DNA from: Anaerolineales bacterium
GTDB lineage: Bacteria > Chloroflexota > Anaerolineae > 4572-78 > J111
Reading direction: 5' to 3'
DNA: 64,000 nt
NCBI GenBank assembly: GCA_020634855.1
Contig: JACKAU010000002.1
Span: forward strand, 124,001 to 188,000
Below are positions 18,561-27,127 of the stretch, one piece after another. Below the pieces are notes generated by a model. The model ran no database searches, was not told where the DNA came from, and was given only the letters and a program-made list of their open reading frames with translations. A program made the position numbers and the translations under genes. Positions within the stretch are counted from its first letter, which is position 1. Each line of letters begins with the position of its first letter.

Positions 18561-18568
18561 GCCCTGTC

Positions 18569-19645
18569 CTACGCCGCCATCGCCTCGTCAACCTCTTTCT
18601 GTAGGCTGGCGCCACAACCGGGGCAGGTTTGCCAGTTGGCGAAAACTTTGATGCCACACGCGGTGCAGACCAGCCTGGCCCCTTTCAAGCTGTGAGCGCA
18701 GGCCGGACAGGTGACAGAGGAGGCGTTGGCCCGCTGATCGCAGTTGGGACACACCTTGCTGATGGGTTGAATAGCGGCTAACACCGGCACGCCGTCGAAA
18801 TGGGCGTAATTACCGTTAAGGATATTCTGATACTGCTCCGACAGGCCCCAGCCCATAATCTCTTTCGTTCGTACCACCGGGAAGGGATGGGTTTGCAGCA
18901 GCAGCATATTGACTTTGAAAACCTGCTCTAACAGCCCCGTACCGGTATCTTCGTACTCTTCGGCTTGCTGCAAAACCTGATCCAAATTAATCTCCGGCAA
19001 CAGCTTTTGCGATCCGCCGGCCAGTTTGCTCAGGGCGCTGGCCACCACTTGGCGATCCTGGACTACCAGCAGCGCCGCTCGATCGCAAGAAAATTCGGCC
19101 ATGCGCTCCCAGTGGAGAATAGCCAGTTGCAGCGGAATAGAGGCCAATGTGCCTGTGCCGGCCGGCAAAAGCAAGCGCAAAAATTCTGCGCCAAAGATGC
19201 GCAGAATATAGGCCATCGTTTTATAGAGCATATGCTGACATTTGACATGCCCCAACTCGTGGCCGATGACAGCCATCAGTTCGGCCTCGGTCAAGGCATC
19301 GATCAAACCGGAGAAGAGCGTAATTTGGTACTTTTCAATACCAAAGGCATAAGCGTTAATAATATACTGATTGCTCACGTAGATATCCGGTAAATCCGGT
19401 ATATCTAAAATAGCTGCCGCCTTCTCAAACTTGCGATAGAGACTGCCCCCCTGATGCGGGCCAAGGCGTACTGTGTTGGCGATGCTCGCCAGCCGCATCT
19501 GCCTTTCAAAGATCGAGCTTGAAATTGCCGTCAAAACCGGGGCCAACAGCGGCACATTTTGCAGATTAGCCGTGGCTTGAATATCGAGATGATGTTGAAA
19601 TGCTGCCGGACTTAAACCGGGAAACTCACGAGGTTCTTCGACCAT
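18569..19645 (-). CDS. M48 family metalloprotease with C-terminal zinc ribbons
   Basis: A 358-residue HtpX/M48-type protease. The zinc site HELGH is at residues 129-133 within ELMAVIGHELGHVKCQH, and a downstream glutamate in WERMAEFSCDRAAL fits the third ligand. One moderately hydrophobic segment follows the motif (about 140-170). The C-terminal 60 residues hold paired CxxC knuckles (CPNCDQ, CPACAH, CTACGI, CPGCGA), two zinc ribbons not found in classic HtpX and perhaps a substrate- or partner-binding module. It converges with the GT-C gene. The role is likely membrane or protein quality control (inference). Confidence 0.87.
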   Translation of the reverse strand: MVEEPREFPGLSPAAFQHHLDIQATANLQNVPLLAPVLTAISSSIFERQMRLASIANTVRLGPHQGGSLYRKFEKAAAILDIPDLPDIYVSNQYIINAYAFGIEKYQITLFSGLIDALTEAELMAVIGHELGHVKCQHMLYKTMAYILRIFGAEFLRLLLPAGTGTLASIPLQLAILHWERMAEFSCDRAALLVVQDRQVVASALSKLAGGSQKLLPEINLDQVLQQAEEYEDTGTGLLEQVFKVNMLLLQTHPFPVVRTKEIMGWGLSEQYQNILNGNYAHFDGVPVLAAIQPISKVCPNCDQRANASSVTCPACAHSLKGARLVCTACGIKVFANWQTCPGCGASLQKEVDEAMAA

Positions 19646-19688
19646 TATCCAATTATCTCCTGACTTGGGAGGGTACGTGGAGGCTGAC

Positions 19689-19800
19689 TATAAAATGTAA
19701 AACGTAATGGTCAATCTGGATTGCGTTCTACATTTTATAATAAGGGTAGTTCCACCAACTCCATAAACTCTATTAACTCCTCCAACTCCACAAACTCTAT
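19689..19800. repeat. Compound repeat: palindrome plus 9-bp tandem units
   Basis: An 11-bp perfect inverted repeat (TATAAAATGTA at 19689-19699, complement at 19729-19739) is followed at 19753-19800 by degenerate 9-base units (CTCCATAAA, CTCTATTAA, CTCCTCCAA, CTCCACAAA). The same two-part layout appears on the opposite strand at 57745-57931. It lies between the starts and ends of flanking genes and encodes nothing recognisable. Confidence 0.7.
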
Positions 19801-19831
19801 ATCTCTACGTCCTTGGTCGAAAAAAGTTGCA

Positions 19832-21094
19832 CTACTCTCCCCAGCTTTGTATCACCAAACTGGCGTTTTGCCCGCCAAAGCCAAAGCCATTGACCATCGC
19901 CGCTTTAATTTCTGCCCGGCGAGGTTCGTTGGGCACATAATCCAAATCACAATCCGGATCAGGCTCATCCAAATTGATTGTCGGCGGAATGTAGCCTTCT
20001 TGCATCCCCTTTATCGCCGCCACAGCCGACAGCGCGCCGGCGGCCCCCAACGTATGTCCGATCATACTTTTAACCGAGCTAATGGCCAGGTCATAAGCCG
20101 CTTCACCATAGGTGGCTTTGATAGCTTTCGTTTCTAGCGGATCATTTATCGGCGTACCGGTGCCATGCGCGGCCACGTAGGTAATTTGTTCAGCCTTGAG
20201 ACCGCTGTCTTTGAGCGCGTTGCTCATCGCCCGGATCGCGCCGCTGCCGTCTTCACGCGGCGACGAAATATGATAGGCATCGCTGGTCAGCGAATACCCT
20301 TTGACTTCGGCCAATATTCTGGCTCCGCGAGCCTGGGCATGCTCCAGCGACTCCAACACCAAAACGCCCGATCCTTCGCCGATGACTGTACCGTCGCGGC
20401 TGGAATCGAAAGGGGTGATGGATTTTTTAGGGGTAGCGCTGCGGCCAGACAACGCCGTTAAGCGGCCAAACGCCCCGATAACCAGCGGCGTAATCGCCGC
20501 GTCGGTGCCGCCGACGAGCATCACATCGGCATCACCCCACACAATCCGGCGCATCCCTTCGCCAATTCCGGCCACACCCGTGGCGCAGGCCGACACCGAC
20601 GCGTTGACCGGGCCGCGAATATTATGGGTAATCGCCACAAAACAGGCCGGCATACTCACTAATAACGCCGGGATCGTCGCCGGGTTCACTTTGCGAACCC
20701 CTTTTTCCTGCAAAAGAAGACTCTGCTCTTCCACTATATCAGAGCCGCCAATCCCACTGCCGATTTCCACCCCAATCCGGGTCGGATCTTCCTGACTTAA
20801 ATCAAGATTAGCATCCTGAATAGCCTGCTGCGCCGCGCCAACGGCATAGTGCAAAAAAGGAGACATTCGCCGGGCGTCTCGTTTTTCAAGATAGTCCAGC
20901 GGATCGAAATCTTTAACCATGGCCGCCACAGAACAGGGAAAATCGGTGGTGTCAAAATGGGTAATGGGTTCAACGCCACACTCCCCGTTCATCATCCCGG
21001 CCCAGGTCAACTCCAGATTATTTCCAAGAGCCGTCACGGCTCCCATCCCGGTCACTACCACGCGGCGGCGATTGCCATTGCCATTAAAAGACAT
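19832..21094 (-). CDS. fabF: Beta-ketoacyl-ACP synthase II
   Basis: A full-length 420-residue KAS II that elongates acyl-ACP with malonyl-ACP in type II fatty acid synthesis. The Cys-His-His triad is intact: C170 in VSACATGVAG, H310 in AAHGTGTPINDP and H347 in SMIGHTLGAAGA. It stands alone, divergent from a winged-helix regulator with 290 bases between them. That suggests shared or cross regulation, but no operator was identified. The FabH gene lies 3 kb away on the other strand. A polyketide-type KAS is less likely given the close match to FabF motifs. Confidence 0.95.
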   Translation of the reverse strand: MSFNGNGNRRRVVVTGMGAVTALGNNLELTWAGMMNGECGVEPITHFDTTDFPCSVAAMVKDFDPLDYLEKRDARRMSPFLHYAVGAAQQAIQDANLDLSQEDPTRIGVEIGSGIGGSDIVEEQSLLLQEKGVRKVNPATIPALLVSMPACFVAITHNIRGPVNASVSACATGVAGIGEGMRRIVWGDADVMLVGGTDAAITPLVIGAFGRLTALSGRSATPKKSITPFDSSRDGTVIGEGSGVLVLESLEHAQARGARILAEVKGYSLTSDAYHISSPREDGSGAIRAMSNALKDSGLKAEQITYVAAHGTGTPINDPLETKAIKATYGEAAYDLAISSVKSMIGHTLGAAGALSAVAAIKGMQEGYIPPTINLDEPDPDCDLDYVPNEPRRAEIKAAMVNGFGFGGQNASLVIQSWGE

Positions 21095-21299
21095 ATTACC
21101 TACTTACCCTCCTGATGAGCCTCAATTGGATTTACAATAAACTCAAATTATAGTGAAAATCTTCAAATGATAAAACACAGCTTCGTCCAATTGGTTGTGC
21201 TGAACTTCACACAATACCAAAATAATCGAGGTTAATATTTCCGTTTACGTGAATTCAAAAAATCTTAAACAAGCGACATTAAAGGCATTACACGTTTTA

Positions 21300-21328
21300 T
21301 TGACAAGCTTTCAATATCAGAGTAAAAT
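21300..21328 (+). promoter_or_regulatory. Sigma-70-type promoter of the winged-helix regulator gene
   Basis: TTGACA at 21300-21305, a 17-base spacer and TAAAAT at 21323-21328 form a near-consensus housekeeping promoter. The expected start site is near 21335, about 50 bases before the regulator's ATG. It lies in the fabF/regulator divergent region. Confidence 0.7.
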
Positions 21329-21387
21329 CGCTAATGTTTGGCTTTTTTGGTATCCACCTTAATAAACTTAGGTAAGGAGTGTTCGGA

Positions 21388-22092
21388 ATGAAACTGACTC
21401 CTCGGCAACAAGCATTTCTCGACAATCTTTTTGAACTCTACCGAGAGTTCAAAGGTCCGGTTCATTACTCAGTTGTTGCTGACAAATTAGGTGTTAACAA
21501 ATTTTCGGCCTATGACATGTTGAAAGTCCTTGAGGAAAAAGGGGTAGCCGCTTCTGACTATATCCTCAACGATGACCAGGCCGGCCCGGGGCGTTCCCAG
21601 GTCGTCTTTTATCCAACCCATAAAGCGGCTCAATTTTTAACCCAACTCCGCGACGAAATGCGCTACAATGGCGACTGGCAACGCGTCAAAGAGAATATTT
21701 TACGACGGCTACAAGAAGCCGGACGCGCCAATCCCGGCGACGCCTTGCAAGATGCCCTATCCACCCTGCCCGACACCAAAGTCCCCCTCAACTACTGCGC
21801 CGAAATGATCTCGGTTTTACTTCTTAACATCAAGCGTATGCGCCGCACCAACATTACCCCGTTTTTAGAAACCTTATCAACGAGAGGGCAAATAGGGCTG
21901 GCTTCGCTGGCCGGCCTCAGTATGGGCTTTTCGCTCAATCAGGAACAAGATATCGAAGAAAAAACCCTGGTTGAAAAGCTCAATACCCATACCCAACGGT
22001 TTCAAACGCAATTGGCCGATATGAGCGAAGAGAGCATCAATAAATTATCGGCCCTGCTCAAAGACGGTCTGGTTACAATGTGGCAGACCTAA
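21388..22092 (+). CDS. Winged-helix transcriptional regulator-like protein
   Basis: A 234-residue cytoplasmic protein. The first 70 residues look like a winged helix-turn-helix of the LexA/MarR general type (LTPRQQAFLDNLFELYREF, then a recognition region around DKLGVNKFSAYDMLKVLEE). The rest is helical with no recognised ligand-binding domain. AAGGAG eight bases before the ATG at 21388 decides this start over a GTG nine bases upstream. It has its own strong promoter, is divergent from fabF and ends at a hairpin terminator. Control of fatty acid synthesis is a reasonable guess from position only. Confidence 0.65.
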   Translation: MKLTPRQQAFLDNLFELYREFKGPVHYSVVADKLGVNKFSAYDMLKVLEEKGVAASDYILNDDQAGPGRSQVVFYPTHKAAQFLTQLRDEMRYNGDWQRVKENILRRLQEAGRANPGDALQDALSTLPDTKVPLNYCAEMISVLLLNIKRMRRTNITPFLETLSTRGQIGLASLAGLSMGFSLNQEQDIEEKTLVEKLNTHTQRFQTQLADMSEESINKLSALLKDGLVTMWQT

Positions 22093-22172
22093 CTCTGCTG
22101 TCTTAACCGCGCCGATTATAAGTGCAACGAATTGCGCCGGACGGTGTTTAAACATCCAGTAATAGGTTTTCA

Positions 22173-22198
22173 AAAGGCAGGTCTAGCGACCTGCCTTT
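22173..22198 (+). terminator. Intrinsic terminator after the regulator gene
   Basis: AAAGGCAGGTC (22173-22183), loop TAGC and GACCTGCCTTT (22188-22198) form an 11-bp perfect stem about 80 bases past the regulator stop, followed by a T-rich stretch. It separates the regulator from the sigma factor operon. Confidence 0.8.
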
Positions 22199-22256
22199 GT
22201 TGTAAACCCGGTACTTGGTTTGATCACCGCTGCCCGGCGCTCTATTTTGGAGAGCA

Positions 22257-22850
22257 ATGACGTCTGATATTATCGACGAAGAAGCATTGGTTGAACAAGC
22301 CAAACAAGATCCGGAAGCCTTTGGTAAATTATACGAGTTGTATGTAGATAAAATATACAGTTACATTTACTATCGCGTTGGGAATCGGCACGATGCTGAA
22401 GACCTGACGGCCAAAGTCTTCTTCCGGGCCTTGAATCATATACCAAATTATAAAAATAAGGGGTCTCCCTTTGCGGCCTGGCTTTACCGGATTGCCCATA
22501 ATTTGGTGGCCAATTGGTATCGCGATCACAAACGACGTCAAGAAGTAGGACTGGATAGCCTGGCCCTCAACGGCGCGAAACAGGAAACGCCCCAACAGGT
22601 GGCCGAACGCACCAATGGCCGGGATATCCTGCTGGAAGCGATCCAAAAACTACCTACGGAACGTCAAGAACTGCTCACCCTGAAGTTTGCCGAAAAGATG
22701 TCCAACGCCGAAATTGGCCAGGTGATGGGTCGCAGCGAGGGAGCCATTAAATCGCTTTATCATCGAACGCTGGTGGCATTGAAGGAGCTGCTCAGCGAAC
22801 ACGAAAATCTTATTATCGAACCGGATATCGATGATAACACCGCAACTTAA
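22257..22850 (+). CDS. ECF-type RNA polymerase sigma factor
   Basis: A 197-residue sigma-70 family protein of the extracytoplasmic-function class. Region 2 is at about 20-95 (AFGKLYELYVDKIYSYIYYR, DAEDLTAKVFFRAL, AWLYRIAHNLVANWYRD) and region 4 at about 125-180 (LPTERQELLTLKFAEKMSNA, then SEGAIKSLYHRTLVALKE). It is followed nine bases later by a DegV gene and then by a small membrane protein that may be its anti-sigma factor. Targets are unknown. Confidence 0.92.
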   Translation: MTSDIIDEEALVEQAKQDPEAFGKLYELYVDKIYSYIYYRVGNRHDAEDLTAKVFFRALNHIPNYKNKGSPFAAWLYRIAHNLVANWYRDHKRRQEVGLDSLALNGAKQETPQQVAERTNGRDILLEAIQKLPTERQELLTLKFAEKMSNAEIGQVMGRSEGAIKSLYHRTLVALKELLSEHENLIIEPDIDDNTAT

Positions 22851-22859
22851 GGTGACGGC

Positions 22860-23699
22860 GTGATAAAAATTGTAACCGACACGACGTGCGACCTGCCCGC
22901 CGACCTATTTGATCGCTACCGAATTTCGATTGTGCCAATTAACATTCAGTTTGGACAGACGACGCTGCGCGAAGGCATCGACATTCAACCCGACGACTTC
23001 TACCGGCGCATCGAGACCACGGGTAGTCTGCCCACCACCTCTCAACCGTCGGTTGGTCAGTTTTGCGAATGCTTCGAGACCCTGGCCGCCGACGGCAGCG
23101 AGATTTTAGCCATCCATCTAACCAGCAAACTAAGCGGAACTTGGCAGTCGGCGACGCTGGCCGCCCGCCAATTGGCCGACCGGGTTAAAGTCACGGTTCT
23201 GGACAGCATGACCAGTTCGGTCGGACTGGGGCTGCTGGTGCGCGAGGCGGCCCAACTGGTGGAAGCCGGCTGGTCTCTGCCGCAAATTGTCCCCCATCTC
23301 GAAGCGCGGCGGTCGCAAATGGCCGTGTTTATTCTGCTGAAAGATTTGCGCTATGCCCGCATGAGCGGCCGCGTTGGCCGTATTCGCGAAACCTTGGCCT
23401 CGGTACTCAAGGTCAAACCCATTATTGGCGTTAACGATGGCGCGTTGATCCCGCTGGATCGGGTCCGCGGCCAAAAACAGGGCATCGCCCGTATGATTGC
23501 GCTGGCCCGCGAAACTGTGGGCAACGCCCCGGTTCATCTGGCCGTGGCCCATGCCATTGATCGTCCCCAGGCGGAAACCCTACTCACCCAGGCTCAAGCT
23601 CAACTTAACTGCCGCGACACTTTCATCGCCGATTTGGCGATGTCGCTGGCCGTCCATTTCGGCCCTGGTTCTATCGGCTTTGTCACTTATCCGACCTGA
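22860..23699 (+). CDS. DegV family fatty-acid-binding protein
   Basis: A 279-residue DegV protein. The N-terminal signature IVTDTTCDLPADL and the TSKLSGTWQSA and RARLGRV-like (ARMSGRVGRIRETLASVLKV) segments are typical. In the family DegV/FakB proteins bind a fatty acid for phosphorylation by FakA, feeding phospholipid synthesis; no fakA gene is visible here. The start is GTG at 22860, nine bases after the sigma factor stop, so the two genes are almost certainly cotranscribed. The location near FabH and FabF fits a lipid role. Confidence 0.9.
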   Translation: MIKIVTDTTCDLPADLFDRYRISIVPINIQFGQTTLREGIDIQPDDFYRRIETTGSLPTTSQPSVGQFCECFETLAADGSEILAIHLTSKLSGTWQSATLAARQLADRVKVTVLDSMTSSVGLGLLVREAAQLVEAGWSLPQIVPHLEARRSQMAVFILLKDLRYARMSGRVGRIRETLASVLKVKPIIGVNDGALIPLDRVRGQKQGIARMIALARETVGNAPVHLAVAHAIDRPQAETLLTQAQAQLNCRDTFIADLAMSLAVHFGPGSIGFVTYPT

Positions 23700-23739
23700 T
23701 CACGCGATCTTTGCTTTAGTTTAGTAAGGAGAAATAACC

Positions 23740-24087
23740 TTGGACAAAAAAATGCTCAAAGAGATATTAGCTGCCCACGCCGATCAATTGCTCAAAGGCA
23801 AAGCCACCGGTGAAGATTACCTGGACCTGCTGCCCGAATCTGACGAAGAACTAGGCCCACTCCTAGACGTAGCCGAGCGCGTCCAATCTACCATCAAACC
23901 GATATCGCCCGCGAATAAGGAAGAACTCAAGCGTGAACTGCTAACCACCGCTCACATTCGCAAAGTAGAAGGCTACGTCCCGCCCAATCCAGCCCGAGAT
24001 CTGTTTTATGTGCTGGTTACGCTGGCGTTTATTGCCTCATTAGGCGTTGTCTTAGCCGCCCTACGACAACGCGAGCACACCCTTTAA
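23740..24087 (+). CDS. Small single-pass membrane protein, possible anti-sigma factor
   Basis: A 115-residue protein starting at TTG with AAGGAGA upstream. The N-terminal 85 residues are soluble and helical (ADQLLKGKATGEDYLDLLPE, then LGPLLDVAERVQSTIKP). One transmembrane helix follows at about 88-107 (FYVLVTLAFIASLGVVLAAL), with a short basic tail. This layout recalls membrane-anchored, zinc-less anti-sigma-like proteins next to ECF sigma genes. Third position in the sigma-DegV unit supports that, but no anti-sigma motif is conserved enough to be sure. Confidence 0.55.
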   Translation: MDKKMLKEILAAHADQLLKGKATGEDYLDLLPESDEELGPLLDVAERVQSTIKPISPANKEELKRELLTTAHIRKVEGYVPPNPARDLFYVLVTLAFIASLGVVLAALRQREHTL

Positions 24088-24100
24088 CATCTATAAAATC

Positions 24101-24165
24101 AGGAATTAGGAATCTAGGAGCCAGGAGTTAGCTTGTCCCTAATTCCTAATTCCTGATTCCTGACT
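24101..24165. repeat. Heptamer-based palindromic repeat
   Basis: AGGAATTAGGA (24101-24111) pairs with TCCTAATTCCT (24144-24154), and extra heptamers (TAGGAGC, CAGGAGT, CTGATTC) flank the arms. It belongs to the same family of 7-base-unit intergenic hairpins seen at 18515, 48113 and 52449. It separates the membrane protein gene from fabH. Confidence 0.65.
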
Positions 24166-24186
24166 TTTAAGAGGAGACCCCATCGA

Positions 24187-25188
24187 ATGCCAAAACTGTA
24201 CAGTCAAATTACCGGCTGGGGCAAATACGCGCCGGCCAACATCGTCACCAACTACGATTTGGAAGAGACGCTTGATACCAGCCACGAGTGGATTATGCAG
24301 CGTACCGGTATCGCCGAACGGCACATCGCCACGGAAAACGAATCGACCGCGACGATGGCCGTGGCCGCCACTCACGACGCTTTGGCCCAGGCCGGCATCA
24401 CCGCCCAAGATTTAGACCTCATCATTGTCGCCACGTCCTCGCCGGATTATCACGTACCGGCTGTGTCCAGCACCGTTCAAGCCATGCTAGGGGCCGACTG
24501 CCCGGCCTTCACCCTGGTCACCGGCTGCACCGGCTTTGTCTACGGCCTGGTGACCGCCCATCAATTTATCGTCAACGGCGCGTTTAAGCAGGTGCTGGTG
24601 GTGGGAGTGGAACTGGTCAGTCGCTTCTTGGACTGGCTGGATCGCAACACCTGCGTCCTGTTCGGCGACGGCGCCGGAGCGGTCATCGTCGCCCCCAGCG
24701 AGACGCCGCAGGGCGTCTTGGGGTTTGACCTTGGCTCCAACGGCGCCGACGGCCACCACCTGATGATGGAAGGCGGCGGGTCTTCTTTTCCCATGAGCTA
24801 CGAGGTCATCGACCAGGGCAAAAATTTTCTACGGATGAACGGCCGGGAGGTCTTTAAGTTTGCCACCCGCGTTCTGCCCAAATCCACCCTGGCGGCTCTG
24901 GCCAACAGCGACCTCGCCGTCGATGACCTGGACCTGCTTATTCCGCACCAGGCCAACGCCCGCATCATTGATATGGCCGTACGCTCGATGAAATTTGACC
25001 GCGACAAAGTTTTCGTTAATCTTCATAAGTACGGCAACACCTCCGCCGCCTCCATTCCTATTGCGCTGGTGGAAGCCATCGAAGAAGGCCGGCTGGCCAC
25101 GGGCGACATCGTCGCGCTGGTCAGCTTTGGGGCCGGTCTTACCTGGGCCAGCGCTATTGTGCAGTGGGGTCCGACGCGAGCCAGGTGA
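24187..25188 (+). CDS. fabH: Beta-ketoacyl-ACP synthase III
   Basis: A 333-residue KAS III that starts fatty acid synthesis by condensing an acyl-CoA with malonyl-ACP. The catalytic Cys-His-Asn set is present: C114 in VTGCTGFVYG, H254 in IPHQANARI and N284 in KYGNTSAAS. The residues before the cysteine (LVTG) differ from the common DINAAC, which may affect primer choice. AGAGGAGA precedes the ATG. DUF4404 and GNAT-nitrilase genes follow. A distinct KASIII-like enzyme of secondary metabolism is possible but less likely. Confidence 0.93.
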   Translation: MPKLYSQITGWGKYAPANIVTNYDLEETLDTSHEWIMQRTGIAERHIATENESTATMAVAATHDALAQAGITAQDLDLIIVATSSPDYHVPAVSSTVQAMLGADCPAFTLVTGCTGFVYGLVTAHQFIVNGAFKQVLVVGVELVSRFLDWLDRNTCVLFGDGAGAVIVAPSETPQGVLGFDLGSNGADGHHLMMEGGGSSFPMSYEVIDQGKNFLRMNGREVFKFATRVLPKSTLAALANSDLAVDDLDLLIPHQANARIIDMAVRSMKFDRDKVFVNLHKYGNTSAASIPIALVEAIEEGRLATGDIVALVSFGAGLTWASAIVQWGPTRAR

Positions 25189-25230
25189 CCGTCACTAGTG
25201 CCTGTCACATTTTAGACAAAACCAAGGAGA

Positions 25231-25497
25231 ATGAACGTGCCAAATTCAGACCTGAATGAATCGCTCAAACGAGTGCAAGAGGAAATTGGAAAAACCCAGA
25301 CCGATCCTGAAAAACAAGGAATGCTTGATCAGTTGAGCGAGCATATTCAACGGGTATTCGACGAGCCGGAGGGGGAGCATCACGACACCTTGCGGGAACG
25401 GCTCGGCGAGGCGATTGTCCAATTCAAAGTAGACCATCCGCAGTTGGGACAGGCTATGGAAATTGCGGTCAACGGCCTGAGTAACATCGGCATTTGA
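25231..25497 (+). CDS. DUF4404 family small protein
   Basis: An 88-residue soluble protein made of two amphipathic helical stretches (LNESLKRVQEEIGKTQTDPE, LRERLGEAIVQFKVDHPQLG) and ending LSNIGI. The order of helices, the DHPQL turn and the G-I ending match DUF4404. CAAGGAGAA precedes the start. Its stop overlaps a possible TTG of the next gene, suggesting cotranscription. No function is known for the family. Confidence 0.75.
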   Translation: MNVPNSDLNESLKRVQEEIGKTQTDPEKQGMLDQLSEHIQRVFDEPEGEHHDTLRERLGEAIVQFKVDHPQLGQAMEIAVNGLSNIGI

Positions 25498-25505
25498 CCG
25501 GCGCT

Positions 25506-27071
25506 ATGGCCAGAAAACCAAAAATCCAGGTACGGCCCTGGACCGCGGCCGACATCCCCGCTATCGTCCAATGCCACCAGGCCGCTTATCCGGAATATCC
25601 CGACGATTGGTGGTACGATGACCGCGTTTACACCATGCAGTTCAACGCCTTTCCGGAAGGCCAGTTCTTGGCTGAAGTCGAGGGGCAGGTTGTCGGTTAT
25701 GCTACCTCGCTCATTGTTCAGATTGATGATGAGGCGGAGTGGTACACCTACTCGGAGATTACCGGCGCAGGCACCTTTAGCAACCACACGCCCAGCGGCG
25801 ACACGCTGTACGGAGCGGATATCGCCGTCCGCCCGGAGTTTCGCGGCAGAGGGGTGTCGAAACAGCTTTATATTTACCGCAAAAAATTACTACGGCGCTA
25901 CAACCTGCGGCGAATGGTGGCGTACGGCCGCATCCCCGGCTACATCAACCACGCCGGCAAAATGACCGCCGAAGAGTATGTAGCCGCCGTAACCCGAGGC
26001 GAATTGACTGACCCCGCCCTCAACGCCCATTTGCGCACGGGCTACACCGTCAAGCGCGTTCTGCTCGATTTTCTGGGCGATGAGCCGAGCATGAATTACT
26101 GCACCCTCCTGGAATTTCCCAATCCGAACTTTAAGCCGGAACGACGCAAGATTGCGGCGGCGGCTATGCGGCGGCCGGTGCGTAAAATACGGGTGGCCGC
26201 GGCTCAATATCTGATGCGTAAAATTTCCGATTGGGCCGAGTTTGAGCAAAACGTCCGCTTTTTTGTCGATACGGCCGACGAATATCACTGCCACTTTCTG
26301 GTGATGCCGGAATACTTCACCGCTCAACTCTTCTCGATGATGCCGCCTAATCTGACCACCCAGGAAGCAGCCCGGCAGCTATCCGCACTGACACCCCGCT
26401 ACGTGGAGTTGTTCAAAGGGTTGGCCACCGCCCACAATCTGTACATCATTGGCGGGTCCCAACCCACCGTTCGCGGTAACCGCATGTTCAACGTCGCCCA
26501 CCTATTTTCGCCCAGCGGCAACGTCTATACCCAAGACAAACTGCATATCACGCCCTACGAGCGCAAGAGTTTCGGCGTAACGCCCGGCGAAGAGCTAAAA
26601 GTTTTCGATACACCGCTGGGACGCATCGCCATTCAAATTTGTTACGATATCGAATTTCCGGAAGCGGCCCGGCTGTTAAAGCGCGGCGGCGTGGAAGCCA
26701 TCTTTGTGCCGTTCAGCACCGAGGACAAAAAAGCCTACTTTCGCGTCCGCTACTGCGCTCAGGCGCGGGCGGTGGAGAACATCGTCTACGTGGTTCTGTC
26801 CGGCAATGTGGGTAATCTCCACACGGTGCGGTCGTACCTGATCAATTACGGCCAATCGGCTATCTTTTCGCCCAGCGATGTGGCCTTTCCGCTGGAAGCC
26901 AAAATCGCCGAGGCCGAACCCAACGTTGAAACGGTGGTCATCGGCGATTTAGACCTGACCAGCCTGCAGCAGCAGCTTGAAATCGGCAGTGTGCGCCCTA
27001 TGTACGACACCCGGCCCGATTTGTACCAGCTTCAGGCCAGGGTGCCGGTAAGGGTGGTGCGGGTGGAGTAG
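25506..27071 (+). CDS. GNAT acetyltransferase-carbon-nitrogen hydrolase fusion
   Basis: A 521-residue two-domain enzyme. Residues 1-210 are a GNAT domain (acetyl-CoA site near DIAVRPEFRGRGVSKQLY). Residues about 225-515 are a nitrilase-superfamily amidohydrolase with the Glu-Lys-Cys triad: E in VMPEYFTAQ, K in YTQDKLHITPYE and C in QICYDIEFPEAARLL. This fusion recurs in bacteria as a predicted bifunctional protein of unknown substrate. The start is set at ATG 25506; a TTG at 25494 overlaps the DUF4404 stop and would add four residues. Confidence 0.92.
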   Translation: MARKPKIQVRPWTAADIPAIVQCHQAAYPEYPDDWWYDDRVYTMQFNAFPEGQFLAEVEGQVVGYATSLIVQIDDEAEWYTYSEITGAGTFSNHTPSGDTLYGADIAVRPEFRGRGVSKQLYIYRKKLLRRYNLRRMVAYGRIPGYINHAGKMTAEEYVAAVTRGELTDPALNAHLRTGYTVKRVLLDFLGDEPSMNYCTLLEFPNPNFKPERRKIAAAAMRRPVRKIRVAAAQYLMRKISDWAEFEQNVRFFVDTADEYHCHFLVMPEYFTAQLFSMMPPNLTTQEAARQLSALTPRYVELFKGLATAHNLYIIGGSQPTVRGNRMFNVAHLFSPSGNVYTQDKLHITPYERKSFGVTPGEELKVFDTPLGRIAIQICYDIEFPEAARLLKRGGVEAIFVPFSTEDKKAYFRVRYCAQARAVENIVYVVLSGNVGNLHTVRSYLINYGQSAIFSPSDVAFPLEAKIAEAEPNVETVVIGDLDLTSLQQQLEIGSVRPMYDTRPDLYQLQARVPVRVVRVE

Positions 27072-27076
27072 CGTCT

Positions 27077-27113
27077 GAATGATGAATGATGAGGGATGAA
27101 TGATGAATGATGA
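27077..27113. repeat. Heptamer tandem repeat (GAATGAT units)
   Basis: About five near-perfect copies of the 7-mer GAATGAT/GATGAAT fill the gap between the fusion gene and the aldo/keto reductase. It is the unpaired, directly repeated form of the heptamer repeats found elsewhere in the window. Confidence 0.65.
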
Positions 27114-27127
27114 TAAAGGAGGCACTG

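Noticed and set aside
19721..20137. Asn/Ser-rich 138-codon frame over the 9-base repeats
   Set aside because: It runs antisense into the end of fabF, and its N-terminal composition comes from the repeat.
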